Below, piece after piece: positions 49,856 to 60,627 of a stretch of DNA of 64,000 bases (position 1 is the stretch's first letter; each line of letters opens with the position of its first letter). The translations under genes were made by a program, and so were the position numbers. Source of the stretch: Streptomyces armeniacus (GTDB taxonomy: Bacteria > Actinomycetota > Actinomycetes > Streptomycetales > Streptomycetaceae); NCBI RefSeq assembly GCF_003355155.1, contig NZ_CP031320.1, positions 1,660,369 to 1,724,368 of the forward strand, given 5' to 3'. Under the pieces are notes generated by a model that made no database searches, was not told the origin of the DNA, and saw only the letters and a list, made by a program, of their open reading frames with translations.

Positions 49856-50821
49856 TCAGCGGTACAGCACCGACTGGATCTTCGGGTCGTCGATGTTGCG
49901 GCGGTCGTACCAGTAGTAGCCCGTGTCGATGACCTTCGGCAGCTTCTCGCCCTTGATGGCCTTGACCGCCGCCGCGACGACCTGTTCGCCTATCGCGCCC
50001 GGCTTCTGGGTGATGGCGCCCAGCATCGTGCCGTCGTTGATGGCGTTGATCTGGCCCTGGCCCGAGTCGAAGCCGACCGTCTTGATGCCGTCCCGGCCGC
50101 TCTCCTTGACCCCCTGGACGACGCCCATCGCGGAGCCTTCGTTGGAGCCGTAGACGCCCTTGACGTCCGGGTTGGCGGCGAGGATCGCCTTTGTGATGTC
50201 GGCGGACTTGGTCTGGTCGCCGCCGCCGTACTGGACCGGCAGCAGCTTGATGCCGGGGGCGTTCTTCTTCATCCACTCCGTGAAGCCGTCGCGGCGGTCG
50301 ATGCCCGAGCCGCTGGTCTGGCTGTGGACGACCATGGCGACCTTGCCCTTGCCGCCGAGTGCCTTCGCCATGTGCTTGGCGGCCTCGGCCGCGGCGGCCT
50401 TGTTGTCGGTCGCCGCCGTGGTCAGCGGGATGTCGCTGTCGACGCCGGAGTCGAACGCGATGACCGGCGTCTTGTCGTCCTGCGCGTCCTTCAGCAGCGG
50501 CTCCACCGCCCGTGAGTCCAGCGCGGCCAGGCCGACCGCGTCGGGCTTCTTGCCGAACGCGTTGGACAGGATGGTCACCTGGCTCTCGACCTCGGTCTCG
50601 GTGGCGGGGCCGTCGAAGCTGATGGTCACGCCCTGGCGTTCCGCTTCCTTCTCCGCGCCCTTCTTGACGGCCTGCCAGAACTGCTGCTGGAAGCCCTTGG
50701 AGACGATGGCGACATACGGTTTGTCCTGGTCGCCGCCGTCTCCCGATCCGCCGCTGCAGGCGCTCAGCGCGAGCGCCATGCCAGCCGCGACTACCAGCGC
50801 GGCGTTCCGCCTTGGCTGCAT
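49856..50821 (-). CDS. rbsB: ribose-type ABC transporter substrate-binding lipoprotein (RbsB)
   Basis: A 321-residue periplasmic-binding-like lipoprotein (Peripla_BP_4). The lipobox LSAC is near residue 22. Conserved blocks are YVAIVSKGFQQQFWQAVKKGAEKEA, DSRAVEPLLKDAQDDKTPVIAFDSGVDS (split), and GVYGSNEGSAMGVVQGVKES. It is the last gene of a minus-strand operon with rbsC, rbsA and rbsD. Ribose is the likely ligand because of the RbsD neighbour; other pentoses or hexoses are possible. Confidence 0.88.
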   Translation of the reverse strand: MQPRRNAALVVAAGMALALSACSGGSGDGGDQDKPYVAIVSKGFQQQFWQAVKKGAEKEAERQGVTISFDGPATETEVESQVTILSNAFGKKPDAVGLAALDSRAVEPLLKDAQDDKTPVIAFDSGVDSDIPLTTAATDNKAAAAEAAKHMAKALGGKGKVAMVVHSQTSGSGIDRRDGFTEWMKKNAPGIKLLPVQYGGGDQTKSADITKAILAANPDVKGVYGSNEGSAMGVVQGVKESGRDGIKTVGFDSGQGQINAINDGTMLGAITQKPGAIGEQVVAAAVKAIKGEKLPKVIDTGYYWYDRRNIDDPKIQSVLYR

Positions 50822-50877
50822 GGTGTGTCCCAATCCTCGCTCGAATTCCCCTGCCGGTCCCGGTCGCCGGACGGCGG

Positions 50878-51888
50878 TCAGGCCGTCCGCTTCCGCGCCT
50901 GGTCCGCGTACACGGCGGCGACGATGACGCAGCCGAGGATCACGTTCTGCCACTCCTGCGGTACGGAGGTGATCTGGAGGCCGTTGTTGAGTACGGAGAT
51001 GATCAGCGCGCCGATCACGGTGCCGAGGATGGAGCCCTTGCCGCCCGAGAGCGACGTGCCGCCGATGACGACGGCGGCGATGGCCTGGAGCTCGTACCCC
51101 ATGCCCGTGGCGGGCTGGGCGGAGCCGAGGCGGGCGGAGATCAGGATGCCCGCGAGGCCGATGAAGAGGCCGGAGATCGCATAGACGACGATCTTCCACT
51201 TGCGTACGTCGATCCCCGAGAGCCCGGTGGCCTCCTCGTTGCTGCCGATGGAGTACGTGTAGCGGCCCAGCAGCGTACGGTTCAGCGCGACGCCGCCGAT
51301 GACGGCCGCGGCGGCGAGGATCAGCACGGCGTTGGGGAAGTCGGTGCCGGGGATGATGCTGCCGGTGGAGAGGTCCGTGTAACCGGAACCGGAGTCGAAG
51401 TAGATCGGCGCGCTGTCCGACACCACGAGCGCGAGGCCCTGCGCGACGAGCATCATCGCGAGCGTCGCGATGAACGGCGGCAGCTTCAGGACCGTCACGT
51501 TCAGGCCGTTGACCAGGCCGATCAGCGCGCCGAACAGCAGCGTGGCGAGGACGCCGAGGGCGACGGGCATGCCCCAGTTGACGATGAACACGCCCGCCAT
51601 GACGGCGCACAGCGACATGCCGGTGCCGACGGAGAGGTCGATGCCGCCGGAGACGATGACGAACGTCGCGCCGAGCGCCAGCGTCCCGATGACGACGGTG
51701 GAGAACAGCACCGAGGTGATGTTGCTGTAGTTGAGGAAGTTGGGGCTGGCGAACGAGAAGAAGACGACGATGGCGACGAGGCTGCCGAACGCCAGCAACT
51801 GCTGGAACTTGCCCTTCAGACTGGCGCGCAACCGGTCCTGTTCCGGTTGCTGCTGGTCCTGCGGCGCGGCGACTGCGGGCGCTGTCAT
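50878..51888 (-). CDS. rbsC: ribose-type ABC transporter permease (RbsC)
   Basis: A 336-residue permease of the BPD_transp_2 family. It has LAFGSLVAIVVFFSFASPNFLNYSNI, ALGATFVIVSGGIDLSVG, LNGLNVTVLKLPPFIATLAMM and GIDVRKWKIVVYAISGLFIGLAG. About ten membrane segments are visible. It lies 56 bp ahead of rbsB and 76 bp after rbsA. The N-terminus contains a Gln-rich stretch (PQDQQQPEQDR). Confidence 0.92.
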   Translation of the reverse strand: MTAPAVAAPQDQQQPEQDRLRASLKGKFQQLLAFGSLVAIVVFFSFASPNFLNYSNITSVLFSTVVIGTLALGATFVIVSGGIDLSVGTGMSLCAVMAGVFIVNWGMPVALGVLATLLFGALIGLVNGLNVTVLKLPPFIATLAMMLVAQGLALVVSDSAPIYFDSGSGYTDLSTGSIIPGTDFPNAVLILAAAAVIGGVALNRTLLGRYTYSIGSNEEATGLSGIDVRKWKIVVYAISGLFIGLAGILISARLGSAQPATGMGYELQAIAAVVIGGTSLSGGKGSILGTVIGALIISVLNNGLQITSVPQEWQNVILGCVIVAAVYADQARKRTA

Positions 51889-51964
51889 GGTGGTTCCTGC
51901 CTTTGCGGATGCGGGGGAGTGCAGGGGGTTGCCGGGGCGGGGGCGTACGGGTACGCGTCCGGGG

Positions 51965-53617
51965 TCAGGCGGCCGCGTCCGGGCCGGTCTCGTCCGGGCT
52001 GCCGGGCGCGGACGCGGGGCGCAGCGTCGCGTAGTGCATGACCTTCTCCTGCGTGGCCTCGTCGGCGGTCAGCTCGCCCGTCACCCGGCCCTCGCTCATC
52101 ACGACGACCCGGTGCGACATGCGCAGCAGCTCCGGGAGCTCCGAGGAGATCATGATGATCGACTTGCCGTCCTGGGCCAGCTCGTTGAGCAGCCGGTAGA
52201 TCTCCTCCTTGGCGCCCACGTCGATGCCGCGCGTCGGCTCGTCGATGATGAGGATGTCGCAGTCCTTCACCAGCCACTTGGCGAGCGCGACCTTCTGCTG
52301 GTTGCCGCCGGAGAGGTGCTTGACCGTCTGGTGCACGGAGGGCGTTCTGATCCGCAGCGACTCGACGAGCTCCTCCGACTTCGTACGCACCGCCTCGTCG
52401 TCGACGAAGCCGAACGACTGGAATCGCGAACGGAGCGAACTGAGCCCGATGTTGGCGCTGACGTCCTGGTCCACCAGCAGCCCGAGGCGCTTGCGGTCCT
52501 CGGAGAGGTAGCCGATGCGGTGGGCGGCGGCGTCCGCGGGGTTCCTGATCCGTACGGGCCGCCCGTGCAGCGTCACCGTCCCCGAGATCATCGGGTCGGC
52601 GCCGACGATGGCCCGCGCCACCTCCGTGCGCCCGGCGCCCATCAGGCCCGCCAGCCCCAGGATCTCGCCCCGCTTCAGTTCCAGACCGACGTCCCGCAGC
52701 AGCGGCTTGGTGGACAGCCCGGACACGGCGAGCACCGTCTCCCGGTCCTCGCGTACGTCTTCCGGGCCCGCCTCCGTGTCGAGTTCGCGGCCGACCATGC
52801 GGCTGATGACCTCCTGCATGGAGGCGTCGGCGGTGCGGAGGGTGTCCACGTACTGCCCGTCGCGGATCACGGTGATGCGGTCGGCGACGGCCTTCAGCTC
52901 GTCCATGCGGTGCGAGACGTAGATGACGCCGGTGCCGGGGCGTACGAAGCGGCGCATGAGCTCGTGGAGCGCCGCCACCTCGGACTCGTTGAGCGCGGCG
53001 GTCGGCTCGTCCATGATCAGGACGCGGGCGTCGTACGAGAGCGCCTTCGCGATCTCGACCATCTGCTGCCGCGCGACGGTCAGGGTGCCGACCACGCGCG
53101 TCGGCTCCAGCGGCAGCCCGAGGCGGTCGATCAGCTCCTGGGCGCGGGAGTTGAGCTCGCGGTTCCTGAGCAGGAGACGGCCGCGCGGCTCGCGGCCGAT
53201 GAAGATGTTCTGCGCGACCGTGAGGTCGGGCATCAGGTTGAACTCCTGGTGGATGACGCTGATGCCCAGCTCCTGGGCCTGCCGCGGGGTGTGCGCGCGT
53301 ACGGGGCGGCCGTCGAGGAAGAACTCGCCCGCGTCGGGCGCGTGGATGCCGGACAGCAGCTTCATGAGCGTGGACTTGCCCGCGCCGTTCTCGCCGACGA
53401 GTGCGAGGACCTCGCCGTCGGCGAGGTCGAGCCGCATGTCGCGGAGGGCCTGCACCCCGGGGAAGCTCTTGGTGACGCCGCGTACGCGCAGGAGGGGCTG
53501 GGCGTCGGGCCCGTGGGTGCCGGTGCTGTCGGGGCCCGTGTCCGCGGGGCCGGTGCCGTCGGGGCCGGTGCCGTCGCGCTCGCTGCCGGTCACGGCGCTG
53601 TGACCGTCGGATGCCAT
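51965..53617 (-). CDS. rbsA: ribose-type ABC transporter ATP-binding protein (RbsA)
   Basis: A 550-residue tandem ATPase. The first domain has Walker A GENGAGKST and ALSYDARVLIMDEPTAAL; the second has GLMGAGRTE in place of a canonical Walker A, LSGGNQQK and LIIDEPTRGID. This degenerate second site is normal for RbsA. A low-complexity Gly/Thr/Asp/Pro-rich N-terminal extension of about 40 residues (GTGPDGTGPADTGPDSTG) precedes the first domain and is absent from typical RbsA proteins. It starts 3 bp after the rbsD stop. Confidence 0.92.
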   Translation of the reverse strand: MASDGHSAVTGSERDGTGPDGTGPADTGPDSTGTHGPDAQPLLRVRGVTKSFPGVQALRDMRLDLADGEVLALVGENGAGKSTLMKLLSGIHAPDAGEFFLDGRPVRAHTPRQAQELGISVIHQEFNLMPDLTVAQNIFIGREPRGRLLLRNRELNSRAQELIDRLGLPLEPTRVVGTLTVARQQMVEIAKALSYDARVLIMDEPTAALNESEVAALHELMRRFVRPGTGVIYVSHRMDELKAVADRITVIRDGQYVDTLRTADASMQEVISRMVGRELDTEAGPEDVREDRETVLAVSGLSTKPLLRDVGLELKRGEILGLAGLMGAGRTEVARAIVGADPMISGTVTLHGRPVRIRNPADAAAHRIGYLSEDRKRLGLLVDQDVSANIGLSSLRSRFQSFGFVDDEAVRTKSEELVESLRIRTPSVHQTVKHLSGGNQQKVALAKWLVKDCDILIIDEPTRGIDVGAKEEIYRLLNELAQDGKSIIMISSELPELLRMSHRVVVMSEGRVTGELTADEATQEKVMHYATLRPASAPGSPDETGPDAAA

Positions 53618-53620
53618 GGG

Positions 53621-54040
53621 TCAGTGCCCTCCTGTCTGCGTCACTACGCCCTTGCGCAGGATCGCGTTGCCGTACGGGCGGCTCTCGCCGGTGCGGACGA
53701 CGAGGAAGGCGGCGGCAGCTGCGGTGTAGAAGTCGCCGCGCGCCAGCTCCCGTACGTCCTCGGGGCGCACGCCGGCGGCGGCCGTCAACTCCTCCTGGAC
53801 CGGGCGCCGGCCGTCGGGGCAGGTCATCAGCTCCAGCGCGGGAGCGTCGTCGAGCGGCACCACGGTGCGTACGGCGCCGAGCAGCCCCGGCGTGGTCAGC
53901 CCGGGGAAGTCGAGCAGCCGGGTGGCGGTCCGCGCGGCCGGGAAGTGGGCGTCGGCAAGGACCACGGTGTCGCCGTGGCCCATGGCGTCCAGATACCGGA
54001 GCAGGTCGCCGGTGAGATAGGGGTGAATGTTCGTGAGCAC
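53621..54040 (-). CDS. rbsD: RbsD/FucU-family sugar mutarotase
   Basis: A 139-residue RbsD/FucU family protein. Its N-terminal VLTNIHPYLTGDLLRYLDAMGHGDTVVLADAHFPA (in pieces) and C-terminal ESRPYGNAILRKGVV are diagnostic. The family interconverts the anomers of ribose or fucose. The GTG at 54040 is preceded by AAGGAG. It is the first gene of the operon; an upstream in-frame extension to 54265 lacks a ribosome site. Confidence 0.88.
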   Translation of the reverse strand: MLTNIHPYLTGDLLRYLDAMGHGDTVVLADAHFPAARTATRLLDFPGLTTPGLLGAVRTVVPLDDAPALELMTCPDGRRPVQEELTAAAGVRPEDVRELARGDFYTAAAAAFLVVRTGESRPYGNAILRKGVVTQTGGH

Positions 54041-54051
54041 GGCCGCTCCTT

Positions 54052-54175
54052 GGAATCGAATTCGCGGGGAGGTTATGAGTGCGCCCCCTGGCAGGTCAAT
54101 GGCCCGGGGGCGATGGGTCACGACTTCCGCATCGCTGCAGGCCAGATCTGTGGCCCCAGATATGAAATCGATTCC
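54052..54175 (-). promoter_or_regulatory. promoter and repeated GGAATCGA operator candidates upstream of rbsDACB
   Basis: Read on the minus strand, TTGACC (plus 54094-54099) and TAACCT (plus 54070-54075) are 18 bp apart, a likely promoter for the ribose operon. GGAATCGAATTC (54052-54063) lies at the expected transcription start. A near-identical inverted sequence, GAAATCGATTCC, is at 54164-54175. Two such AT-rich palindromes in this GC-rich DNA suggest binding sites for a LacI-type regulator encoded elsewhere. Confidence 0.5.
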
Positions 54176-54301
54176 GCGAGTGTGCCATACGGCGCACGAA
54201 CGGAGGGCGGCGGAGGCCGCCGCCCTCGTGCCACGCACGCGTACTCCCTCGTCCCTGCACACCACCTCCTCAGTACGCGTCAGTACGTGCTCAACACCTG
54301 C

Positions 54302-54736
54302 TCAGTACGTGTCCACCACGCGGTAGATACCTGCCCGTTCGTCCGCCGACGCCCGGTACGGGCGCAGTGGCGCCGTCACGTCGCGGTGCTCCGGGCCCTG
54401 CTCCCAGCGGCGGAAGGCGTCGAAGTCCGTCCACCGGCTGACCACCACGTACACGGCCGGGTCGGTGACCGACTGCAGCAGCTCGCTGCCGAGCAGGCCG
54501 GGCTCCGCCGCCAGCCGGGCGCTGACCCGGCGGTACGCGGCGCGGAGCGCGCGGCCGTCCGCCGGGCCGGGGGCGGAGTGGTGCAGGAGGACGCGCACCT
54601 CGGCCACGCCGTGCGCATCCGCGTCCGGAGCGCCGTGTGCATCCCCGTCCGGAGCGTCGTCCGGACGCGCCTCCGCGCCCGCGCCCGTAGCCGTGCCCGC
54701 GCCCGTAGCCGTGCCCGCGCCCGTATCCGTACGCAT
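54302..54736 (-). CDS. antibiotic biosynthesis monooxygenase (ABM) domain protein
   Basis: A 144-residue protein with an ABM (dimeric alpha/beta barrel) domain from about residue 46: EVRVLLHHSAPGPADGRALRAAYRRVSARLAAEPGLLGSELLQS (in pieces), YVVVSRWTDFDAFRRWEQGPEH. These cofactor-independent oxygenases oxidise anthrone- or phenol-type polyketides to quinones. The N-terminal 40 residues are low-complexity and encoded by an 18-bp tandem repeat. Its ATG at 54736 overlaps the stop of the next ABM gene (TGATG), and it is last in the polyketide operon as transcribed. Confidence 0.8.
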   Translation of the reverse strand: MRTDTGAGTATGAGTATGAGAEARPDDAPDGDAHGAPDADAHGVAEVRVLLHHSAPGPADGRALRAAYRRVSARLAAEPGLLGSELLQSVTDPAVYVVVSRWTDFDAFRRWEQGPEHRDVTAPLRPYRASADERAGIYRVVDTY

Positions 54737-55076
54737 CACACCCCCGTGCCGTTCACGTGCGATCCGTCCGGCTGCGAGCCGTCGAGGTGCGCGACCACCC
54801 GCATCGTGCTCATCGACCCGCCCGAGCGGTACGGGTGCAGCTTCTGCCTGTGCGTCACGTGCCGGTCGCTGCGCTCGAACTCCCGGAACTGCTCCTCGTC
54901 CGTCCAGTCGCTGGTGATGTAGAAGACGCCCTTCTCCTCGCAGCTGCGCGCCAGCCACTGGCCCAGGTTGGCCGGGTGCGCCGTGACGGACTCGCCGACG
55001 CGGCTCCACTCGCGCTCGAACGCGTCCTCCATGCCCGGTTTGATCTGCATCCGCAGCAGCACGCGGAACACGGACA

Positions 55077-55077
<1 letters not shown>
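54736..55077 (-). CDS. antibiotic biosynthesis monooxygenase (ABM) domain protein
   Basis: A 113-residue ABM-family protein. It starts VFRVLLRMQIKPGMEDAFEREWSRVGESV and continues with the diagnostic VFYITSDWTDEEQFREFERSDRHVTHRQKLHPYRSGGSM (in pieces). Close relatives of this size are paired with a second ABM protein in pentangular polyphenol clusters (such as the PdmH/PdmI pair). The two genes overlap by one base, which suggests that the proteins act together. The expected role is ring hydroxylation or quinone formation. Confidence 0.88.
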
Positions 55078-56672
<1,595 letters not shown>

Positions 56673-56804
56673 GGGCGTGGTTCCTTTCTGTCGTGCGGTG
56701 TTGAGCGGTTGCCGGTCGTTTGTCGCTTGTCAGTCGTCTGGCATTCGGTTGGTGAGCGGTTGAGCGTTTTGAGCGTGTGATCGCGTCGCGGTGTCCGGCG
56801 CGGG

Positions 56805-58139
56805 CTAACGGCCCAGCACCACGGCCGAGGTGAAGCCGCCGTGCCCGCGGGCCAGCACGAGGGCGGTACGCAGCGGGAGTTCACGCGGGGACCCGGTGAC
56901 GAGATCGATTTCGCAGCCGGGACCGATCTCACGCGGCCCCGTCGTCGCGGGCACCACGCCGTCCCGCAGGGACAGCAGCGCGGTGGCGACGTCCAGCGCC
57001 GCACCCCCGCCGTACAGCCGCCCGGTCAGCGTCTTCGGCGCGGTCACGGGCACCCCGTACGGGCCGAACAGCGCGCTGATCGCCTGCGCTTCGGCCAGAT
57101 CGGCCGCCGGTGTGCCCATCGCGTCCGCGAACACGACGTCGATCTCGGACGGCTCGAGCCGCGCGTTCGCCAGCGCGTTGCGGGCCACCCGGTGCAGCGC
57201 CGGCGGGCGCCGGGAGCCGGGTGCCGGGTCGAACCCGGAGGCGTAGCCGAGCAGTTCGCCGTACGGCCGGTCCGCGCCGCGCTCGCGGGCCGCGTCCTCC
57301 CGCTCCGCGAGGAGGATCGCGCCGCCTTCGCCGGGCAGATAGCCGCAGGCCGCGCGGTCGAACGGGACGTAGGCGCGGCGTACGTCGTCCCGCCGGGCCA
57401 GCGGCAGCGTGCTGAGCTGGGCGATCACGCCGTACTCGCACAGTGACGCGTCCGTGCCGCCCGTCACCACCAGCCGCGAGCCCTCGCGGGCGAGCCGGCG
57501 GGCCTGCGCGAGCGCGTCGAGCCCGCCCGCCTGTTCGCAGGCGAGTACGCCGCACGGGCCGCGCATGCCGTGCCGGATCGAGATCTGCCCGGTGGTCGCG
57601 GCGTAGAACCAGGCGATGGACTGGTACGCGCCCACGTGGCCCGGGCCGCGCGACCACAGCCGGTGGATCTCCCGCTGCCCGAACGCCGTTCCGCCGGAGG
57701 AGCTGGAGGTGACCACCGCCATCTCGTACTCGGGGAGTTCCGCGGGCTCCAGCCGCGCGTCGGCCAGCGCGAGGGCCGCGCCGGCCAGCGCGAGCTGCGT
57801 CCACCAGTCGGTCTGCGGCATCAGCGGGGGCGGTACGTGCGCCGCGAGGTCGAACGCGGGCACCTGCCCCGCGAGCCGGAGCGGGTACGCCTCGGCGTCG
57901 CACCGGGTGATCTTGCCGATGCCGGTGCGTCCCGCGAGTACCGACGCCCAGTGCTCCTCGGCGCCCACCCCGGTGGGCGCGACGACGCCGAGGCCCGTGA
58001 ACACCAGGCGCGCACCGGGGTGTTCGGCTGAGGGGGAGGCCTCGGCGGGTACGTTCCGGCGTACGGTCCCTTCGGCCCGTACGCCCCCCGCGGCGGCGAC
58101 GGCCTCTCCGGCGCGGCCCCCCGCGTCCGCGCCGCTCAT
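56805..58139 (-). CDS. type II PKS chain-length factor (KS-beta)
   Basis: A 444-residue ketosynthase-like subunit. The region aligned with the KS active site reads [13 protein letters not shown], with Gln203 in place of the cysteine, the defining change of CLF proteins. An N-terminal extension of about 44 residues ([20 protein letters not shown]...) precedes the conserved [18 protein letters not shown] sets the number of malonate units. Start ATG 58139 overlaps the KS-alpha stop (ATGA), so the heterodimer subunits are made in equal amounts. Confidence 0.93.
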   Translation of the reverse strand: MSGADAGGRAGEAVAAAGGVRAEGTVRRNVPAEASPSAEHPGARLVFTGLGVVAPTGVGAEEHWASVLAGRTGIGKITRCDAEAYPLRLAGQVPAFDLAAHVPPPLMPQTDWWTQLALAGAALALADARLEPAELPEYEMAVVTSSSSGGTAFGQREIHRLWSRGPGHVGAYQSIAWFYAATTGQISIRHGMRGPCGVLACEQAGGLDALAQARRLAREGSRLVVTGGTDASLCEYGVIAQLSTLPLARRDDVRRAYVPFDRAACGYLPGEGGAILLAEREDAARERGADRPYGELLGYASGFDPAPGSRRPPALHRVARNALANARLEPSEIDVVFADAMGTPAADLAEAQAISALFGPYGVPVTAPKTLTGRLYGGGAALDVATALLSLRDGVVPATTGPREIGPGCEIDLVTGSPRELPLRTALVLARGHGGFTSAVVLGR

Positions 58140-59401
58140 GCCGCTCTCCCCGCCCGGCCCAGCACCGCCGCGCTCTGGAAGCCGCCGAATCCGCTGCCGA
58201 CGCTGAGGACCGTGGACATGGCGTGTTCGCGGGCCGTGTGCGGCACGCAGTCGAGGTCGCAGTCCGGGTCGCGGTGGTCGAGGTTTGCGGTCGGCGGCAC
58301 CGTCTGGTGCCGCAACGCCAGGGCGCACGCGGCGAGTTCGAGCGCTCCGATCGCTCCGAGTGAGTGTCCGATCACCGATTTGATCGAACTTACGGGAACG
58401 CCGTACGCGTGATCGCCCAGTGCCTTCTTGAACGCCGCGGTCTCGTGCCGGTCGTTCTGGACGGTGCCGGAGCCGTGTGCGTTGACGTAGTCGACGGCGG
58501 TGGGGTCCAGCCGGGCCTGGTCCAGGGCGGTGGAGATCGCCTCGGCCATCTCCCGTCCGTCCGGCTTGAGTCCGGTCATGTGGAAGGCGTTGCTGCGCGA
58601 CGCGAAGCCGAGCAGTTCGGCATACACGGTCGCGCCCCGCCGCCGCGCGGCCTCGCGTTCCTCCAGCACCAGTACGGCGGCGCCCTCGCCGAGCACGAAC
58701 CCGTCGCGTGTGGCGTCGAACGGCCGGGACGCGTGCGCCGGGTCGTCGTTCCGCCGCGAGGTCGCCTTGATCGCGTCGAAGCACGCCACTGTGATGGGGG
58801 AGAGGGGCGCGTCGGTGGCGCCTGTCAGCACCACGTCCGCCGAGCCCTCCGCGATCAGCTGGGCGCCGTGGCCGACCGCGTCCAGTCCGGACGTACAGCC
58901 CGTCGACACCAGCGCGACCGGCCCCTCCGCACCCGCCTCCCAGGCGACTTCGCAGGCGAGCGTGGACGGCGCCATGTAGCCGTAGAGGTGGGGCACGCCG
59001 TAGCGGTGGTCGAGGGTGTCGCTCCGGCCGCCGTCGGAGAGCACCACGTACTCCTCCTCCAGGCCCATCGTGCACCCGACGGCGCTGCCGAGGCTGACCC
59101 CGAGCCGCTCCGGCGGCACGTCCGCCAGGTCGAGGCCGCTGTCCGCGACCGCCTCGCGCAGCGAGACCAGCGCGAACTGCGCCGCCCTGTCCATCCGGCG
59201 TACCTGACGCGGGGTCAGGCCGTGTGCGTACGGGTCGAAGTCGACCTCCGCGGCGATACGGGAGCGGAAGCCGGCCGCGTCGAACAGGGAGATCAGCCGG
59301 GTCGCCGTACCGCCCGAGACGAGGACGTCCCAGAAGGCCGCGCCGCCCACCCCGCCGGGTGCGACCACCCCCAGACCGGTGATGACGGCCCGGCGGCTCA
59401 C
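58136..59401 (-). CDS. type II PKS ketosynthase (KS-alpha)
   Basis: A 421-residue beta-ketoacyl synthase. The active-site Cys169 is in [14 protein letters not shown], His309 in [11 protein letters not shown], and Lys341/His346 in [11 protein letters not shown]. It starts [19 protein letters not shown]. It forms a heterodimer with the CLF encoded next to it and makes the poly-beta-ketone from malonyl-ACP. The 3' end overlaps CLF, and the 5' end overlaps the cupin gene. Confidence 0.95.
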   Translation of the reverse strand: MSRRAVITGLGVVAPGGVGGAAFWDVLVSGGTATRLISLFDAAGFRSRIAAEVDFDPYAHGLTPRQVRRMDRAAQFALVSLREAVADSGLDLADVPPERLGVSLGSAVGCTMGLEEEYVVLSDGGRSDTLDHRYGVPHLYGYMAPSTLACEVAWEAGAEGPVALVSTGCTSGLDAVGHGAQLIAEGSADVVLTGATDAPLSPITVACFDAIKATSRRNDDPAHASRPFDATRDGFVLGEGAAVLVLEEREAARRRGATVYAELLGFASRSNAFHMTGLKPDGREMAEAISTALDQARLDPTAVDYVNAHGSGTVQNDRHETAAFKKALGDHAYGVPVSSIKSVIGHSLGAIGALELAACALALRHQTVPPTANLDHRDPDCDLDCVPHTAREHAMSTVLSVGSGFGGFQSAAVLGRAGRAA

Positions 59402-59979
59402 CGCGTGTCCTCCGGCCGCGGCTCCGCGGAACCCGCCGCGGCCCCCGCCCCCGAGGCGGGAGCCCCGGCAGGCGCCGGCCCCACCCGCGGCTGCGCCGCG
59501 TGCGGTGCCACCGGCTCCTCCGTGTCCACGTGCCCCAGTTCGGGCCGCGGCGCGAGCGGCGACAGGTGGAACACGGCGTGCGCCCGGTCCGCGCCCTCGT
59601 TGACCAGCCGGTGCCGTACGCCGATCGGTACGAGCAGCGAGTCGCCCGGCGCGAGCGTCACCGGCCGGCCGTCCAGCGCGATGGTCAGCTCGCCCGTGAC
59701 GACGTGCAGGAACTCCTCCGAGTACGGGTGGTAGTGCTCCGTCACGAACTCGCCGGGCGCCAGATACAGCACGCCGCCGAACCCCGAACCGCAGCCGACC
59801 GTACGAGGGCTGAGCGTGACCCGTATGTCGCCGCCGCGGCGGCGGTTGGGCACCACCGCGTCGGCCCGCACCCGCACCTGGTCCGCCACGGGGCCGCGGT
59901 CCGCCGCGGGCTCCGGATCCGCCACGGCCTCCCGGCTCGCCACGGCCTCCGGGGCCGCCACCGGCTCCGCGCCGCTCAC
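59398..59979 (-). CDS. cupin-domain protein of the PKS cluster
   Basis: A 193-residue protein. Residues about 53-140 form a cupin barrel: [35 protein letters not shown] (in pieces) carries the HxH and Glu metal ligands, and ends [21 protein letters not shown]. The N-terminus is Ala/Pro/Val-rich with a repeated EAVA-type pattern, and the tail is Ala/Pro-rich. Cupins occur beside KS-alpha in many spore-pigment and pentangular clusters (WhiE ORFII type), probably acting in cyclisation or oxidation. The GTG at 59979 overlaps the upstream stop (GTGA). Confidence 0.85.
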   Translation of the reverse strand: MSGAEPVAAPEAVASREAVADPEPAADRGPVADQVRVRADAVVPNRRRGGDIRVTLSPRTVGCGSGFGGVLYLAPGEFVTEHYHPYSEEFLHVVTGELTIALDGRPVTLAPGDSLLVPIGVRHRLVNEGADRAHAVFHLSPLAPRPELGHVDTEEPVAPHAAQPRVGPAPAGAPASGAGAAAGSAEPRPEDTR

Positions 59980-60311
59980 CGCTCCCGCCCCCGTTCCGGC
60001 GTCCAGACGTAGAACGGCTCGGCCATGGCGTCCTTGGGTTCGCGCCAGCCGGGGTCGTACGGCGAGACCAGCTCCGCGAGCCGGGTGCTGAGCCGCACGT
60101 ACGGCTCCTCCTCGCGCGCCCGGTACAGCGCGGGCGTGATGTCCTCGTGCGCCTCGACGAGATGGAAGTACAGGTCGTGGAAGCGGAACAGCGTCCGCCG
60201 GGTCACCCCGACCTTCCGGGGCAGCTCCCCGGTGTCCGACTCGGCGAATGCCTCCGCGACGGCGGTGGCGTTGCGCGGCTCCATCCGCGCCACGATCAGG
60301 GTCCGGTGCAT
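59976..60311 (-). CDS. TcmI-family type II polyketide cyclase
   Basis: A 111-residue TcmI/WhiE ORFVII-type cyclase. The N-terminus [24 protein letters not shown] and the middle [23 protein letters not shown] match the family, which fixes the last ring of pentangular or tetracenomycin-type polyketides. The ATG at 60311 follows AGAGGCAG; the longer open frame to 60452 lacks a ribosome site. It is the first gene of the minus-strand operon, facing the P450 gene. Confidence 0.92.
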   Translation of the reverse strand: MHRTLIVARMEPRNATAVAEAFAESDTGELPRKVGVTRRTLFRFHDLYFHLVEAHEDITPALYRAREEEPYVRLSTRLAELVSPYDPGWREPKDAMAEPFYVWTPERGRER

Positions 60312-60627
60312 CGTCTGCCTCTCTGTACGGCGGTCGGGTACGGCCGGAGCTGTGGCGTACGGCCGGTGCCCGTGCGGCTCTGAACGGGCTCGGGGCGCGG
60401 TGGACCGCGCCCGCAGCCACACCGTGGCCCGCCCTCCTGACGGGCGGCTCAAGACCGGCGCATGGCCTCAGCGCGCTGTGAGGCGTCCGCGAGACGCGCT
60501 GCCAAGACTCGGGGGCGAGCCGGGACCCGAGACGACCCGGTCGCTCCCGGACCGCCGGGACCCGAGACGACCCGGCCGCCCAACGGACCGCGCGGCGGCC
60601 GGGCGTCCGAGACAGCGGAGAGAGCTC
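60312..60627. promoter_or_regulatory. divergent region between PKS operon and P450 gene, with 20-bp direct repeats
   Basis: The 316-bp gap separates the TcmI-type cyclase (minus) from the P450 (plus). A perfect 20-bp direct repeat, CGGGACCCGAGACGACCCGG, is at 60521-60540 and 60556-60575, a 35-bp spacing. No coding sequence or clear -35/-10 pair is seen. The repeats are a good candidate for binding sites of the cluster regulator. Confidence 0.55.

Noticed and set aside
51731..54922. 1063-codon plus-strand open frame across the ribose operon
   Set aside because: It is the antisense shadow of rbsA, rbsD and flanking genes; there is no ribosome site and its composition is that of a mirror frame.
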